DNA of 6,470 nucleotides from Thermodesulfobacteriota bacterium (lineage in GTDB: Bacteria; Desulfobacterota; DSM-4660; Desulfatiglandales; Desulfatiglandaceae), in contig JANQDY010000194.1 in the NCBI GenBank assembly GCA_028278625.1, forward strand, positions 1-6,470, written 5' to 3'. The notes beneath the pieces are model-generated. The model was not told where the DNA came from, made no database searches, and was given only the letters and a program-made list of their open reading frames with translations. The translations under genes and the position numbers were made by a program. The number at the start of each line of letters is the position of its first letter. The first letter of the stretch is position 1. Shown piece by piece: positions 6,326 through 6,470 of the stretch.

Positions 6326-6339
6326 GGCGCTTGCCTCGC
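6315..6339 (-). other. GC-rich hairpin just after the SDR stop (first of two)
   Basis: In the transcript GCGAGGCA (6339 to 6332) pairs with TGCCCTCGC (6323 to 6315) around an eight-base loop, with a single bulged C. It starts ten bases after the SDR stop codon. No U-tract follows. It may stabilise the 3' end of the SDR message or separate its expression from the genes downstream. The evidence is structural only. Confidence 0.5.
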
Positions 6340-6349
6340 GTATCCCGGC

Positions 6350-6470
6350 CTAAATGCACCGACCCCCATCAACTTCCAGGCAAACGCCCGTGATATTGGA
6401 AGCCTCATCAGAAGCCAAAAAAAGTGCTGCCGCGCCCAAATCATCAGGCGTGCAAAAACGACCCAGCGGA
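6350..6470 (-). CDS. Short-chain dehydrogenase/reductase (SDR), C-terminal part only
   Basis: Only the last 39 codons and the TAG stop are inside the window; the rest lies beyond the right edge. The visible residues begin [20 protein letters not shown] and continue [16 protein letters not shown] before ending RCI. This is the standard C-terminus of classical FabG-like SDR enzymes: the G-R-x-x-x-P-x-D helix, the [10 protein letters not shown] helix, ITG and the closing VDGG. The cofactor motif and catalytic Ser-Tyr-Lys are outside the window, so activity cannot be judged. Classical SDRs are NAD(P)H-dependent alcohol/ketone oxidoreductases. Its position at the head of the visible cluster suggests a second redox step on the same substrate, which is inference. 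A reading frame overlapping this end in another phase (6244-6444) is not a gene. Confidence 0.88.
   Translation of the reverse strand, partial: PLGRFCTPDDLGAAALFLASDEASNITGVCLEVDGGRCI

Noticed and set aside
6244..6444. 66-codon minus-strand reading frame at the right end
   Set aside because: It overlaps the SDR C-terminus in another phase, and its translation has no family features. The SDR frame clearly matches a known C-terminus.
1..6470. CRISPR array, tRNA, rRNA, insertion sequence or phage attachment site
   Set aside because: I found no regularly spaced repeats, cloverleaf sequence, transposase or integrase coding region, or target-site duplication.

Overview
This window is one side of a co-directional gene cluster. 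Every supported gene lies on the minus strand, so transcription runs from high to low coordinates. In transcription order it holds: the last 39 codons of a short-chain dehydrogenase/reductase (6350-6470, cut by the window edge); an NAD-dependent beta-hydroxyacid dehydrogenase of the 3-hydroxyisobutyrate dehydrogenase family (5376-6242); a complete three-gene TRAP transporter, dctP-dctQ-dctM (5311 down to 2331); a tungsten-type aldehyde:ferredoxin oxidoreductase (AOR) family enzyme (393-2285); and a MoaD/ThiS-like sulfur carrier ending in Gly-Gly (164-406) whose start overlaps the AOR stop. The last 163 bases hold no gene.

The AOR-family enzyme, with its own MoaD-like partner, points to a strict anaerobe that uses ferredoxin and tungstopterin (or molybdopterin) chemistry. 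The TRAP system points to sodium-coupled uptake of an organic acid. Together with the balanced base composition and Shine-Dalgarno-led genes, this fits an anaerobic Gram-negative bacterium such as a sulfate reducer or syntroph of the Desulfobacterota type. That taxonomic guess is an inference from gene content only.

The simplest reading of the cluster is one catabolic unit. DctPQM brings in an organic anion. One or both dehydrogenases interconvert a hydroxyl group and a carbonyl. The AOR enzyme oxidises an aldehyde to an acid, or runs in reverse, exchanging electrons with ferredoxin. The MoaD-like protein probably supplies sulfur for the pterin cofactor of AOR. The substrate cannot be named from sequence.

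Non-coding structure sits at the module boundaries. The 107-base gap after the SDR gene carries a two-unit, 25-base-period direct repeat and two GC-rich hairpins. The dctP-dctQ gap carries an 11-bp bulged hairpin without a U-tract. Two near-identical 15/16-mers in opposite orientation bracket dctPQM. An AT-rich imperfect inverted repeat near the left edge may end the transcript. I see no RNA gene, CRISPR array, insertion sequence or phage feature. The individual families are known; what looks least described is this combination and some unusual active-site details.
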